A stretch of 64,000 nucleotides of DNA from CAJFUR01 sp904420575 (GTDB lineage: Bacteria > Actinomycetota > Coriobacteriia > Coriobacteriales > Eggerthellaceae): positions 2,666,001-2,730,000 of the forward strand of contig OZ221973.1 in assembly GCA_965119745.1 (NCBI GenBank). Reading direction: 5' to 3'. The translations under genes were made by a program, and so were the position numbers. The stretch's first letter is position 1. Each line of letters opens with the position of its first letter. Below, one piece after another: positions 1-7,938 of this stretch. The notes beneath the pieces are model-generated. The model worked only from the letters and a program-made list of their open reading frames with translations, was not told the DNA's origin and ran no database searches.

Positions 1-623
1 GCGCCCTGCAGGAAGCCCTTTCCGAACACGCTCAGGACCAGCGTGATCAAGAACGTCGCCGCCGCAAGCGCCAGGTTCACCGGGTCGCCGAACGTCTCCG
101 CGCCGTTTCCGCCTGCACAGTTGGCAAGCGCGTTGCCGATGAGCCCCGTTCCCAAGACCAGCAGCACGGCGCCGGAGATGAACGAAGGGAAGATCACCTT
201 CAGCCAATCGGAGAACAGCACGAACACCACGCCGCACACGATGGCGGCCACGATGCAGGCCCCCATGTACCCGCCGAAGCCGGCCTGCGGGGCGATCAGC
301 AGGGCAGGCGCGATGAACACGAAGCTGCCCACCTGCACCATGGGGATCTTTGCGCCCAGAGGCCCCACGCCAAAGCTCTGCACGAACGTGCAGATGCCGC
401 TCACGAACAGCGCGGACGCTATCAGGATGGACGTCTCGAGCGGCCCGAAGCCCAGGCCGCCGGCGATGAGCAGCGGCGCGGGAAGCGTCTGGAACAGGAT
501 GAGCAGCGCGTGCTGCAGGCCGAAGGCGCCCAGCTCGGCGGGGCGCGGGCACTCGTTCATGCCGTAGCCGCGCGCGATCCCCTTCCCGCCTGCCGCCCCC
601 TTCTTCTCTTTCTTTTCTGACAT
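1..623 (-). CDS. NCS2-family nucleobase (uracil/xanthine) permease, C-terminus beyond the window
   Basis: Membrane symporter of the nucleobase:cation symporter-2 family, taking up uracil, xanthine or a related base. About 207 residues are visible and the frame is still open at the window edge. After a short Lys/Gly-rich cytosolic start come hydrophobic helices. The first carries the FGLQHALL motif, matching the conserved QH of TM1 in NCS2 proteins. The ATG at 623 is preceded by AAGGAGG at a normal distance. It is separated from the molybdoenzyme genes by 142 bp and has its own ribosome site, so co-transcription is not shown. Substrate cannot be told from this part: the substrate-binding TM8/TM10 motifs are missing. 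Confidence 0.85.
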   Translation of the reverse strand, partial: MSEKKEKKGAAGGKGIARGYGMNECPRPAELGAFGLQHALLILFQTLPAPLLIAGGLGFGPLETSILIASALFVSGICTFVQSFGVGPLGAKIPMVQVGSFVFIAPALLIAPQAGFGGYMGACIVAAIVCGVVFVLFSDWLKVIFPSFISGAVLLVLGTGLIGNALANCAGGNGAETFGDPVNLALAAATFLITLVLSVFGKGFLQG

Positions 624-765
624 GGAACGTTCCTCCTTGCTCGACGAATTGACTATGCGCCACGGACGGCACTCCCGCCCGACGCCTCGCGGCGGCCAGG
701 GAACGGCCCCAGCCGTTGGGCGGTTGCCGCGCGAGGACGCGGCCCGTGGCGAAGCGGCGGCGGCG

Positions 766-1593
766 TCAGGCCGTCGCAGGCTTCCGATAGAAGCGCATTT
801 CAGGAACCGCCTGATCCTTCTCGGTCAGGTCGAACGTGCACGGCAGGTCAAGGTAGCCCTCCTTCTGCACCCACATCCGGTACCGGCCGGGCTCGAGGCC
901 TTCCAGCCACACGTCGCCGAACTCGTCGGTTGCCGCCGTGGCCACCGTCGCGCCGTCTTCGGCGCGCTGCAGCGTGACCGTGGCGCCCTCGACCACCTCG
1001 TCGGCCTCTTTGTCCACCACCGTCGCGGCAATGAAGCGCTTCGGCTTGTGCAGGTAGTAGACGCGCGGCGCCGTGCCCCATTCGGGAGAGAGCACCTCGG
1101 CGCAGGAAAGCTCCTCCGCGAAGTCCCCTTCCTCGCCGAACCGCAGGGCCCCCGTGCAGCACGCGTCCACGCAGCGCGGCTCCTCCCAGCCGTCGTCCAG
1201 AAGATGGGCGCAGCCGGTGCATTTCTGCGCCAGCCCCAGCTCCTTGTTCCAGTAGATGGCGCCATACGGGCAGGACTCCGCCAGCCCTTCCACGCCCTGC
1301 GCCTTTTCGGGGTCGATGATCACCAGGCCGTCCGGGCGCTTGTACACCGCCTGGGGAAACGCCTTCATGCACGGGGCGTCGTCGCAGTGGTTGCACAGGC
1401 GCGGCAGGTAGTTCACACGCACGTGCGGCGTCTTCCCGCACACCTCCTCGTCCACCTTGCACCAGAACTGGCCGGTGTCGGGCTGCGGCCTGGCAATGGG
1501 GCTCCAATCGTTGTCCACGTGCTCGTCCTTGCAGGCGATCTGGCAGTTGTGGCATCCGTTGCACCTGTCCAGATCGAAAATGAAAACCTTCAT
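766..1593 (-). CDS. Iron-sulfur small subunit of a transhydroxylase-like molybdoenzyme
   Basis: Electron-transfer subunit, 275 residues. Ferredoxin-type cysteine groups fill residues 1-165 (CNGCHNCQIAC near the N-terminus, then CNHCDDAPC, a CP pair and CTGC with a later CVDAC), enough for three [4Fe-4S] clusters. The last ~80 residues form a Cna_B/transthyretin-like beta domain (ATVTLQRAEDG, then YRMWVQKEGY). Ferredoxin plus C-terminal beta barrel, and the length, match the small subunit of Pelobacter pyrogallol-phloroglucinol transhydroxylase. The ATG at 1593 was chosen over the longer frame because a GGAG site lies just upstream and the ferredoxin motif starts at once. No Tat signal is present. 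It follows the large subunit by 63 bp on the same strand, so the two are likely one operon. Confidence 0.85.
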   Translation of the reverse strand: MKVFIFDLDRCNGCHNCQIACKDEHVDNDWSPIARPQPDTGQFWCKVDEEVCGKTPHVRVNYLPRLCNHCDDAPCMKAFPQAVYKRPDGLVIIDPEKAQGVEGLAESCPYGAIYWNKELGLAQKCTGCAHLLDDGWEEPRCVDACCTGALRFGEEGDFAEELSCAEVLSPEWGTAPRVYYLHKPKRFIAATVVDKEADEVVEGATVTLQRAEDGATVATAATDEFGDVWLEGLEPGRYRMWVQKEGYLDLPCTFDLTEKDQAVPEMRFYRKPATA

Positions 1594-1656
1594 GTCTGTC
1601 TCCGTTCCAGCCTTGGCGCGGGCGCTTCCTGCGGCCCGCACCCGGTTTCCGTCCGG

Positions 1657-4272
1657 CTACTCGCCTTCGGCCATCCACGCGGACACGCGCAGGCCGTCCG
1701 CCGGGTCGTAGTCGCGCCCGAACGCTTCGGGATAGCGCCGCGCCAGTTCGAACACGTCCACCTTCTCCACGTTGACCAGATACCCGTTGGTCGCCTCGCC
1801 CACGGCGTTCTTCGACGTGGTGGCCGTGGGGCAGATGAGGTTGTTCGCGCCGCCGCGGTCGAGCCCCCGCTCGCCCACCACCACGGGGTCGACGCGCGCC
1901 CCGTGGTCCTGGTAGACGGCGCCGGGCATAATGCGCTCGCTCACGATCACGCCGCCCAGCACCGCGCCGCGCTCGTTGTAGACGCGCACCACGTCGCCGT
2001 CCTGCAGCCCCAGCTTGCCGGCGTCCACGGGGTTCAGCCACACCGGCTCGTACCGGTAGCCGTCGGGGCCTTCCACCTTGCACGTGCGTATCTCGCGCAT
2101 CCACGTGACGTCGTCGTGCTCGGAATGCACGCGCCAGCGCGGGTGGTTGCTCACCAGCAGGAAGGGGTACCTGAGCGCCCGTTCGCACGAACGGCGCTCC
2201 TGGTGTTCGGCCGTCTCCTCTATCCAGTGGGGCACGACGGGGCGTTCCTGGTCGTCGGGAAAGTGCTCGGCCAGGCCCGTCGAGTAGATCTCTATCTTGC
2301 GCGTGGGCGTGGACAGCGGCTGGGACGCAGGGTCTTCGTACCAGCGCGTGAGCGCCACCGGGTCGTCCTCCCACCCTTCCGCCGTGGGCGCGAGGCACAT
2401 CTTCTTCTCGGCGAACTCCTCGTACGTCATGAGGTCTTCCGCCTGGGCGCTCTCGAAGCCCGCGCGTATCCACTCGTCCACCGACTTGCCCTGGGTGTAG
2501 CGTTCGACCAGGTCCTCGTACACGCCGCCGTAGCGTTCCAGCTTGCGCGCCACCTCGATGGCGCATTCCCAGTCGGACTTCGACTCGCCCAGAGGCTCGA
2601 TGCAGTCGTCCTGGACGTACATCATGTTGAACTGCCCCGACCAGTTGTCCACGGCCACGTCCTTTTCCTCGAACATGGTGTTCACGGGAAGGATGATGTC
2701 GGCGAACAGGGCGTCGTTCTCCAACCAGGGATGCTGCATCACGATGGTTTCCACGCGCTCGCAGCGCAGCGCCTCCTGCATGGCGTATCCCCCGTTCCAG
2801 CACGTGGTCCAGCTGGGCGAGTCGGACATGACCATGTGGATCATAGGCGCGCCGTCCACGGGGAACTCGAAGGGCAGGAACTGGTCGTCGCGCGGCGCCG
2901 TGCACACCACGTGCCCGTGCCACGTAAGCTTCTCGCCTTCCGGCAGCGTGAGCGCCTGCGGCGTGAGCGTCTTGGGAACGAAGTTCTGGCGTCCGATGGT
3001 CTCCATCCAGCCATGGTAGGCGCCCGGCAGCTCGAAGTACTTCTGGGAGCGCGGCATGGGGTTCCATTCGGCGAAGCCGAACTGGCCGAACTCGATCAGG
3101 TGGAGCTGCCCGGTGCCGTGGCGCCCCAGGCCCTGCATGGCCAGAAGCACGATCTCCAAGCGGGCCGGCTCGTGCGAGAACGGCGAGCGGATCATGCCGC
3201 CGCCGTCGGCGTGGGCGATGGACACGGCGTGCCTGGCCCAGTACCGCGCGAACGCCTTGATGGTGTAGCTGGGAACCCCGCACTTCTCTTCTGCCCATTG
3301 GGGGGTTTTGGGAACGCCGTCCTCGTTGCCCAGCACGTAGTGCTCGAACCAGTCGAACCCGATGGTGTGCGTGTCCACGTAGTCCTTGTAGTAGGTGCCC
3401 TCCGTGATCCACGTGTACGCGATGGCCAGCTGCAGCGCCGCGTCAGTGTTGGGCAGCACGGGGATCCACTTGCCCTTGTGGCAGGCGCCCGTGTAGTTGA
3501 GGTCGGGCGATATGAAGAACGAGCGCAGCCCCAGCTCTTCCAGGAAGTAGGCCATGCGGCTGGGCTGCTGCCCGCCCCAGCCCCACGGGGTGGTCTCGAG
3601 GTCGCAGCCCCAGTACAGCACCGCGTCGCCGTGCTCGCAGACGTCCTTGTACAGGTTCTGCTGGTTCACCTGCATGCCGACCGGGTCCATGCCCCACATG
3701 TGCTTGGCCCCCCAGTACCAGCCCTCCCAGCTGTCGGGCTGGCGCGCCTGCAGCGTGTAGCCGCCGCACAGCTCCAGCATCATGGCCTGGCAGCCGTGCG
3801 GGGCGTGGACCACCTTGGTCTCGCCGTGCCCGTCGGCCTGGCACAGGATTGCCAGGGGGCCGTACTCGTCGTGGACGCGCTTGATCTCGGCGGCAATGAG
3901 GGTGGTGGCCTCGTCCCACGTGATGCGCTCGTACTTGGACACGCCGCGGTTGCGCGTGTTGCGCTCCCCCTGCGGGTCCCAGTCCACGCGCTTCATAGGG
4001 TACAGCACGCGGTTCTTCGAATAGATGCGCTTCTTGTAGCTCAGGGACAGCGGCGGGAGCAGCGTCTTGTCGCCGGGCTCGAACACCTTGCCGCGCGCCT
4101 CGATGCGCCAGGGCCTACGCTCCTCCACGCTAGCCACGTCGTCGTAGTGCAGAGGGCGGATGCGCAGCACCTTGCCGTCCTTCACGTCGACGCATGCCGT
4201 GTTGGCGCTGCACGCGAACGCGGACCACGCGATGCCGCGGTAGACCGTGTCGCCCCTCGTCTTCGTACCCAT
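1657..4272 (-). CDS. Molybdopterin large subunit, pyrogallol-phloroglucinol transhydroxylase / catechol dehydroxylase-like
   Basis: Catalytic subunit of a DMSO-reductase-family enzyme, 871 residues. The N-terminus lacks the usual CxxC...C cluster motif (only Cys21 and Cys27 are near), as in transhydroxylase, whose large subunit has no Fe-S cluster. GHGETK places His149, and QPDSWEG places Asp180 and Ser181. The spacing parallels His144, Asp174 and Ser175 (Mo ligand) of the Pelobacter enzyme as I recall it, and Tyr412 or Tyr419 could match its Tyr404. There is no signal peptide, so the enzyme is probably cytoplasmic. ATG 4272 is chosen because GAGAGAGG precedes it by 9 nt; two in-frame ATGs lie upstream. 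Phenolic substrate is inferred; other catechol dehydroxylases are possible. Confidence 0.8.
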   Translation of the reverse strand: MGTKTRGDTVYRGIAWSAFACSANTACVDVKDGKVLRIRPLHYDDVASVEERRPWRIEARGKVFEPGDKTLLPPLSLSYKKRIYSKNRVLYPMKRVDWDPQGERNTRNRGVSKYERITWDEATTLIAAEIKRVHDEYGPLAILCQADGHGETKVVHAPHGCQAMMLELCGGYTLQARQPDSWEGWYWGAKHMWGMDPVGMQVNQQNLYKDVCEHGDAVLYWGCDLETTPWGWGGQQPSRMAYFLEELGLRSFFISPDLNYTGACHKGKWIPVLPNTDAALQLAIAYTWITEGTYYKDYVDTHTIGFDWFEHYVLGNEDGVPKTPQWAEEKCGVPSYTIKAFARYWARHAVSIAHADGGGMIRSPFSHEPARLEIVLLAMQGLGRHGTGQLHLIEFGQFGFAEWNPMPRSQKYFELPGAYHGWMETIGRQNFVPKTLTPQALTLPEGEKLTWHGHVVCTAPRDDQFLPFEFPVDGAPMIHMVMSDSPSWTTCWNGGYAMQEALRCERVETIVMQHPWLENDALFADIILPVNTMFEEKDVAVDNWSGQFNMMYVQDDCIEPLGESKSDWECAIEVARKLERYGGVYEDLVERYTQGKSVDEWIRAGFESAQAEDLMTYEEFAEKKMCLAPTAEGWEDDPVALTRWYEDPASQPLSTPTRKIEIYSTGLAEHFPDDQERPVVPHWIEETAEHQERRSCERALRYPFLLVSNHPRWRVHSEHDDVTWMREIRTCKVEGPDGYRYEPVWLNPVDAGKLGLQDGDVVRVYNERGAVLGGVIVSERIMPGAVYQDHGARVDPVVVGERGLDRGGANNLICPTATTSKNAVGEATNGYLVNVEKVDVFELARRYPEAFGRDYDPADGLRVSAWMAEGE

Positions 4273-4567
4273 GAGCATCATCCTCTCTCTCGTCTTTGGC
4301 GCCCGCCGGCGCGGCGCGAAGGACCAGGCCGAAGGCTGGGCCGCCTTGGGGTGCCGCAAGCCTGGAAGCAGGCGTGACTGCGGGTCGCATCATAGGAACG
4401 CGCGCGGCTCGGAGGAACCAACCGGATGGCATAACCTCGTTTTACGACGTTTGGTTTATGTCCCTGGAAAATACGACGGGTATACTGAACCCCGCTTGCC
4501 GCGAAGGTCCGGCCTTTCGCATCACGCGGCAGCTGTCGGCGCCGTCACAAGGCGGAAGGTGGCCACC
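4273..4567. promoter_or_regulatory. Divergent intergenic region between the molybdoenzyme operon and its LuxR regulator
   Basis: No gene is seen in these 295 bp. On the + strand a TATACT box (4481-4486) lies 81 bp before the regulator ATG, with no good -35 box. The heptamer TACGACG occurs twice, 29 bp apart, close to this box (about 4443 and 4472), and could be a regulator-binding element. The weak -35 fits activator-dependent transcription. The divergent arrangement suggests the regulator controls the enzyme genes from here. Confidence 0.4.
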
Positions 4568-6031
4568 ATGAAATCCGAAAACCTGTTTCCTGCCCGGCTG
4601 CTCGGGTTCGGCTTCTACTGGGCCTGGCTGTTCCTGGTGGGCGTGTCCCCCTCCCCCGTGATGGGCCTCGTCACGTACGAAGGCGTGCCGTTCGAGGCGG
4701 TGGAGCTCGCCTTCAGGCTGCTGGCCATCCTGGCCATCGTGGTGCTCGCGCGCCCTTTGGCCTCGAACGCGGGTCGCCGCATCCTGCTTCTGGCCTGCAT
4801 GGTGCTGGGGCCTGTCGCCACCGTTTCCCTGCTGGTGGCCGACGGGGCGGCCGGCATCGGCGCCACGGCGCTTCTGGCCTGCGTCGACGCGGCCACGTTC
4901 ATGTTGTGGCTGTGCTTCTTCGGCCACATGAAGGTGGGCGAGACGGCGCTCTACGTGGCGCTGTCGTATGCGGCGGGCGCGCTGCTCTGCCTGGTGGTCA
5001 TGAACATGGAAAGCGGCGCGGCGTCCGCCTGCGCCGCCGTGCTGCCCGTGCTTTCCGGCTGCTCGTTCCTGCTTTCAAACCGCTTCTACGCGCAGCAGAC
5101 CGGTTCTCCCGCCATGTTTTCCGAAGAGGCGGCGGAGGCGGGCGAAAGCGAGACCGTGTTCCCCTACATGAACCGCATGGCATGCGCCCTCGCCCTGTAC
5201 GCGCTGCTGTTCGGCCTGGCCACCAGCACGGCGGTGTGCAACGGCATAGGCGGGCCGTACACGGGGCCCTACATCGAGGCGCCCTGCTGCCTGGCGCTGG
5301 GCGTGCTGCTGGCGCTGGTGTCGCGTTCGCCCAAGCACGCCCACAAGCTGTATTTGGCCTACCGGTTCATACCGCTGCTGTTCGCCCTGGGGTTCGCCGC
5401 CCTCCTGTTCTCCGACGACCGCACGTTCGTCGTCGCCAGCACCTGCATCATGCTGGCCTACCTCACCTTCGAGATCACGTCGCTCAACGACTTCTGCAAC
5501 GCCGTCAAGGCGGGCGGGCTGTCGCTCGTGCGCATGTTCGGCATCGCCCGGCTGGCCATCACGGGCGGCATGCTTGCGGGGTGGCTCCTGGGATTCGGCT
5601 CGTCGCTCCTGCCGCCCGGCGTGCCGCCCGTCCCCTTCGCCGTGGCCCTGGGCGCGGTGGCGCTCGTGGCGGCCTCCACGCTCGTGTTCACCGAAAAGGA
5701 GGTGTTCGCGGTGCGCGGCGTGGCCGACGAGCGCATTCTGCAGGAGAACGTCGCCCGCGCGAACGGGGAGGCAGAAGGCTACGCCGCGAACGTGGAGTCG
5801 TTCGGGCAGCGCTGGGGCATGTCGAAGCGCGAGATGGAGGTGCTCGACCTGCTGCTGAAAGGCCGCAACACGCTCTACATCTCCCAGCAGCTGTTCATTG
5901 CGACCGGCACCGCGAAGACGCACATCTACAACATCTACCGAAAGACGGACGTGCATACCAAGATGGAACTGCTAGACTTGTTCGACACGTTCTGCTTCGA
6001 GAACGCGCGCGACGACCCGTCCCCTAGGTAA
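4568..6031 (+). CDS. Membrane-integral LuxR-family regulator with MFS-like N-terminal domain
   Basis: 487 residues. The first ~400 form about 12 hydrophobic helices without a periplasmic or PAS domain. The last ~65 are a LuxR-type helix-turn-helix (WGMSKREMEVLDLLLKGRNT, then ISQQLFIATGTAKTHIYNIY). This architecture is expanded in Eggerthellaceae, where members sit beside catechol dehydroxylase genes and respond to the substrate (dopamine dehydroxylase is the known case). The sensor is probably the membrane domain, binding the ligand as a transporter would. The ATG at 4568 has GGAAGGTGG upstream. It is divergent from the transhydroxylase-like operon, its most likely target, and a DMT transporter follows after 6 bp. 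Confidence 0.88.
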   Translation: MKSENLFPARLLGFGFYWAWLFLVGVSPSPVMGLVTYEGVPFEAVELAFRLLAILAIVVLARPLASNAGRRILLLACMVLGPVATVSLLVADGAAGIGATALLACVDAATFMLWLCFFGHMKVGETALYVALSYAAGALLCLVVMNMESGAASACAAVLPVLSGCSFLLSNRFYAQQTGSPAMFSEEAAEAGESETVFPYMNRMACALALYALLFGLATSTAVCNGIGGPYTGPYIEAPCCLALGVLLALVSRSPKHAHKLYLAYRFIPLLFALGFAALLFSDDRTFVVASTCIMLAYLTFEITSLNDFCNAVKAGGLSLVRMFGIARLAITGGMLAGWLLGFGSSLLPPGVPPVPFAVALGAVALVAASTLVFTEKEVFAVRGVADERILQENVARANGEAEGYAANVESFGQRWGMSKREMEVLDLLLKGRNTLYISQQLFIATGTAKTHIYNIYRKTDVHTKMELLDLFDTFCFENARDDPSPR

Positions 6032-6037
6032 CGAACC

Positions 6038-6997
6038 ATGCAGAATCAGGCTTGCCCTTCCCCATCGAACGAGCGACCGCCCGCAACGTCCGCAGGCGGC
6101 AACGCGTCGCGCCTGCGCAACTCGGCCATCGTGTTCGCGGGCGGGGCGTGCTACGGCGTGCTGGCCAGCGTGGTCAAGCTGGCGTACGGCGCCGGGTTCA
6201 CCTTCCCGCAGGTGGTGTGCAGCCAGGCGTTCTTCGCGTTCGCCGTGTTCGCGCTGCTGGCCGTGTTCGACCGCGTGCGTGGCCGCCGGCGGGCGCGCCT
6301 TTCCGCCGCGCAGCGCCTGAAGCTTGCCGCCATGGGCCTGGTCACGGCGGGCACCACGACGTTCTACTACCTGTCGCTCCTTTTCATCCCCGCAAGCGTC
6401 GCCATCACGCTGCTGTTCCAGTTCACGTGGATCGGGCTCGTGTTCGAGGTGGCCACCACGCGCCGGCGGCCCACGAACGCCGCGCTGCTGGCGGCCGTCG
6501 TCGTCTGCGTGGGCACGCTGTTCGCGAGCGGCCTTCTGGGAGGCGCCGGCACGGCCGCGCTGCACCCGCTGGGCATCGCCTGCGGTCTGGCGGCCGCGGT
6601 GTGCTGCGCCGGCTTCATGTTCCTTTCTGGACGCGTGGAGACGCAGGTGCCCGTGCAGCAGCGGGGGCTGTGGGCCTGCTGCGGCTACGTGGTGGTGGGC
6701 TTCGCGCTGTGCCCCGACTACCTGTCGTCGGGCGTGCTCGCCCGTGGCATCGGCTGGTACGGCCTGGTCCTGGGGCCGCTCGGGTTCGCCGTGCCCATGA
6801 TGCTCTTCGGCATGGCGTGCAAGCACCTCTCCCCCGGCCTGTCCACCATCATGGCGTCGTCCGAACTGCCCATATCGGTTCTGTGCTCGGTGTTGCTGCT
6901 GCACGAGGCCGTGACGCCGCTGCAGGTGGCAGGCGTCGCCGCCATCCTGGCAGGCGTCGTGGTGGCACAGGTGCCCCCGCTGCGCCGAAGGAGCTGA
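6038..6997 (+). CDS. EamA/DMT-family transporter
   Basis: 319 residues with about ten hydrophobic helices arranged as two EamA repeats (roughly 30-170 and 185-310), after a ~25-residue polar start. EamA proteins export or import metabolites such as amino acids, nucleosides or aromatic compounds; substrate is not predictable here. The second repeat shows the common ending with LLLHEAVTPLQVAGVAAILAG, matching the family's E-x-x-x-x-x-Q/G-x-x-G pattern. It starts 6 bp after the LuxR stop and is likely co-transcribed with it, so it may move the phenolic substrate or product of the neighbouring molybdoenzyme; that is inference from position only. Confidence 0.85.
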   Translation: MQNQACPSPSNERPPATSAGGNASRLRNSAIVFAGGACYGVLASVVKLAYGAGFTFPQVVCSQAFFAFAVFALLAVFDRVRGRRRARLSAAQRLKLAAMGLVTAGTTTFYYLSLLFIPASVAITLLFQFTWIGLVFEVATTRRRPTNAALLAAVVVCVGTLFASGLLGGAGTAALHPLGIACGLAAAVCCAGFMFLSGRVETQVPVQQRGLWACCGYVVVGFALCPDYLSSGVLARGIGWYGLVLGPLGFAVPMMLFGMACKHLSPGLSTIMASSELPISVLCSVLLLHEAVTPLQVAGVAAILAGVVVAQVPPLRRRS

Positions 6998-7029
6998 GGG
7001 CCCGCCTTGCAGGCGCAGCGAACGACGAG

Positions 7030-7040
7030 CCCCCCCCCCC
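7030..7040. repeat. C11 homopolymer tract upstream of msrA
   Basis: Eleven consecutive C on the + strand, in the intergenic region 123 bp before the msrA start. Runs this long are prone to slippage. It does not lie in a coding frame, so any effect would be on promoter spacing or RNA structure. A 9-C run lies at 40875-40883 and a 9-C run inside the adhesin gene at 60149-60157. Confidence 0.9.
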
Positions 7041-7162
7041 ATCGTGCCGTCCTTGCCACCCGCGGTGGCGAAATGTCCGTTGGGTCACGCTTCGGAACAC
7101 CGGGTTCCCGCCGTTCGCAGGGCGCCCTACCATGGGAGCGACTACCCAGAAAGGAGTCGCTC

Positions 7163-7843
7163 ATGGAACATGAACACGCATGGCCTGCCGACGCGCGCAA
7201 CGCCGGAGAGGCCCGCATGAACCAGGCCGACGACGGATGCACGCCCGGCAAGGATCGCCCTCGCGGCGGATCGGAAGACGCGCCCGCCCCCTGCAAGGAC
7301 GGGCGCGGACTCCATACCCTCTATCTGGCAGGAGGCTGCTTCTGGGGGCTGCAGGCCTACCTGAAGCGCCTGCCGGGAGTGGTGTCGACCGTGGTGGGCT
7401 ATGCGAACGGCTCCACCGAGAACCCGACCTACCGCGACGTGTGCAACTGGAACACCGGGCATGCGGAAGCCGTGTCGGTCACCTATGACCGCGACGTGCT
7501 GCCCACCTCCGTTCTGCTGGACGCGTTCTTCGCCGCCATAGACTCCACGGCGCGCAACCGCCAGGGCAACGACGTGGGGACCCAGTACCGCACGGGCGTC
7601 TACTACGCCGACGAGCGCGACAAGCCCTGCGTGGAAGCGGCCATGGCCCGCGAGCAGGCCCGTCGGGACCGCCCCGTGGCAACCGAGGCCGAGCCGCTCG
7701 ACGGCTTCTATCCTGCCGAGGACTATCATCAGGATTACCTGGACAAACATCCGAACGGATACTGCCACATCGACCCCTCCGCGGCAGAGAGCTTCGCCCA
7801 ACGCGCGGGATTGCGCAGACGGGGAGCAAAACCCGTCGTCTAG
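7163..7843 (+). CDS. msrA: Peptide methionine-S-sulfoxide reductase
   Basis: Cytoplasmic repair enzyme reducing the S-epimer of methionine sulfoxide in proteins and free amino acid. 226 residues. The MsrA signature GGCFWGLQAYL lies near residue 55, with the nucleophilic Cys in GCFW. The family motifs GYANGSTENPTYRDVCN, TGHAEAV, QGNDVGTQYR and AEDYHQDYL follow in order. A polar extension of ~50 residues precedes the domain and is not part of the normal family core. No MsrB domain is fused. ATG 7163 is preceded by AAGGAG; the longer upstream frame has no such site. Thioredoxin (11695-12003) is the usual reductant. Confidence 0.95.
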   Translation: MEHEHAWPADARNAGEARMNQADDGCTPGKDRPRGGSEDAPAPCKDGRGLHTLYLAGGCFWGLQAYLKRLPGVVSTVVGYANGSTENPTYRDVCNWNTGHAEAVSVTYDRDVLPTSVLLDAFFAAIDSTARNRQGNDVGTQYRTGVYYADERDKPCVEAAMAREQARRDRPVATEAEPLDGFYPAEDYHQDYLDKHPNGYCHIDPSAAESFAQRAGLRRRGAKPVV

Positions 7844-7938
7844 CGCTTCTCGGATGCGCGCTGGAACGGTTTGTGCTATCGTACGCATGTATTGAAACCA
7901 TAATGCACGCCCCATCCCACGAGCAGCAAGGAACGCGC

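Noticed and set aside
622..4377. Open frame of 1,251 codons on the + strand
   Set aside because: Antisense to the molybdoenzyme genes; His/Arg/Val-rich composition of a GC-driven shadow frame and no domain.
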